From Halococcaceae archaeon (lineage in GTDB: Archaea; Halobacteriota; Halobacteria; Halobacteriales; Halalkalicoccaceae), in contig SKXI01000137.1 in assembly GCA_007128515.1 (NCBI GenBank), positions 1-5,175 on the forward strand: 5,175 nucleotides of DNA, written 5' to 3'. The position numbers and the translations under genes are program-made. The first letter of the stretch is position 1. Each line of letters opens with the position of its first letter. The notes under the pieces are model-generated. The model had not been told where the DNA came from, ran no database searches, and was given only the letters and a program-made list of their open reading frames with translations. Below, in pieces: positions 5,022-5,175 of the stretch.

Positions 5022-5045
5022 GGAGGGATACGCCAGTAGGCGTAT
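5022..5045 (+). promoter_or_regulatory. GGAGGG plus 7-4-7 inverted repeat over the start codon
   Basis: GGAGGG (5022-5027) is followed at once by ATACGCC (5028-5034), AGTA, and GGCGTAT (5039-5045), a perfect inverted repeat whose last two bases are the AT of the ATG start. As RNA it would form a tetraloop hairpin holding part of the start codon and separating the purine-rich ribosome-binding sequence from it (16 nt as linear sequence). As DNA it could be an operator at the start site of a leaderless transcript. Which of these applies, if either, is not decided by the sequence. Confidence 0.45.
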
Positions 5046-5175
5046 GGTGGTTCGTCTGGCGTTTATCGGATCCGGCGGCGTCGCGAACTGGCAACACTTC
5101 GATAACCTCGAACCGATGGACGCAGCGGAGATCGTCGCGATCTGTGACGTCGACGGGGACTCGGCGAGGTCGGCC
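5044..5175 (+). CDS. Second Gfo/Idh/MocA oxidoreductase, N-terminal 44 codons
   Basis: The reading frame is open to the window end, so only the N-terminus is visible. It begins with a Rossmann fold: strand VRLAFIG, loop GSGGVA (residues 9-14), then a helix with NWQHFDNL, and the second strand AEIVAICDVD (28-37). The acidic residue at the end of that strand (Asp35) suggests NAD as cofactor. This is the standard start of the Gfo/Idh/MocA sugar/polyol dehydrogenase family. It lacks the roughly 20-residue insertion seen after the glycine loop in the 148-1245 protein, so the two are probably not recent duplicates. The gene follows the TIM-barrel isomerase by 224 bp in the same direction. An oxidoreductase next to an isomerase of that superfamily is common in inositol and keto-sugar catabolic loci. 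ATG 5044 was chosen because the Rossmann strand begins at once; GTG 5047 is possible. Substrate unknown. Confidence 0.85.
   Translation, partial: MVVRLAFIGSGGVANWQHFDNLEPMDAAEIVAICDVDGDSARSA

Noticed and set aside
4820..5043. Possible remnant gene or insertion sequence between the isomerase and second oxidoreductase
   Set aside because: The frames crossing it (plus 4746-5012, minus 4762-5097) show no transposase or other motif, and no terminal repeats or target duplications were seen.
1..5175. CRISPR array, tRNA/rRNA genes, transposons, defence or toxin-antitoxin genes
   Set aside because: I looked on both strands and saw no regular repeat-spacer array, no tRNA cloverleaf or rRNA-like sequence, and no protein of those classes.

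Overview
The window looks like a piece of a haloarchaeal (class Halobacteria) chromosome or megaplasmid. It is GC-rich, with TCGAC/CGACG-type codon pairs throughout. The recognisable proteins are strongly acidic, as expected of salt-in halophiles. The promoter-like elements are archaeal: TATA/BRE boxes about 27 nt upstream of leaderless or nearly leaderless starts. This assignment rests on composition and style, not on a marker gene.

Layout. Positions 1-147 hold no gene I can support. On the minus strand, read from right to left, lie three catabolic genes: uxuA-type mannonate dehydratase (3686-2730), iron-containing alcohol dehydrogenase (2623-1442) and a Gfo/Idh/MocA sugar oxidoreductase (1245-148). 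The last is preceded by a possible 28-codon leader ORF (1328-1242) whose stop overlaps the GTG start. A 338-bp divergent intergenic region (3687-4024) carries the uxuA promoter and several direct and inverted repeats. On the plus strand follow a hydroxypyruvate-isomerase/AP-endonuclease-2-like TIM-barrel protein (4025-4819), a 224-bp gap with more inverted repeats (4820-5043), and the first 44 codons of a second Gfo/Idh/MocA oxidoreductase (5044-5175), cut by the window end.

Function. UxuA converts D-mannonate to 2-keto-3-deoxy-D-gluconate (KDG). The other genes are all of classes that oxidise/reduce or isomerise sugars and sugar acids. The simplest reading is a sugar-acid (hexuronate, aldonate or related polyol) catabolic cluster feeding KDG into the haloarchaeal semi-phosphorylative Entner-Doudoroff route. 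The canonical partners UxaC (uronate isomerase) and UxuB (fructuronate reductase) are absent from the window. The Fe-ADH, the two Gfo/Idh/MocA enzymes and the TIM-barrel isomerase are therefore candidates to fill those steps, which is inference. The most notable unexplained signals are the leader ORF with GTGA overlap, a decamer shared by the uxuA and second-oxidoreductase upstream regions, and a perfect inverted repeat overlapping the start codon of the second oxidoreductase.
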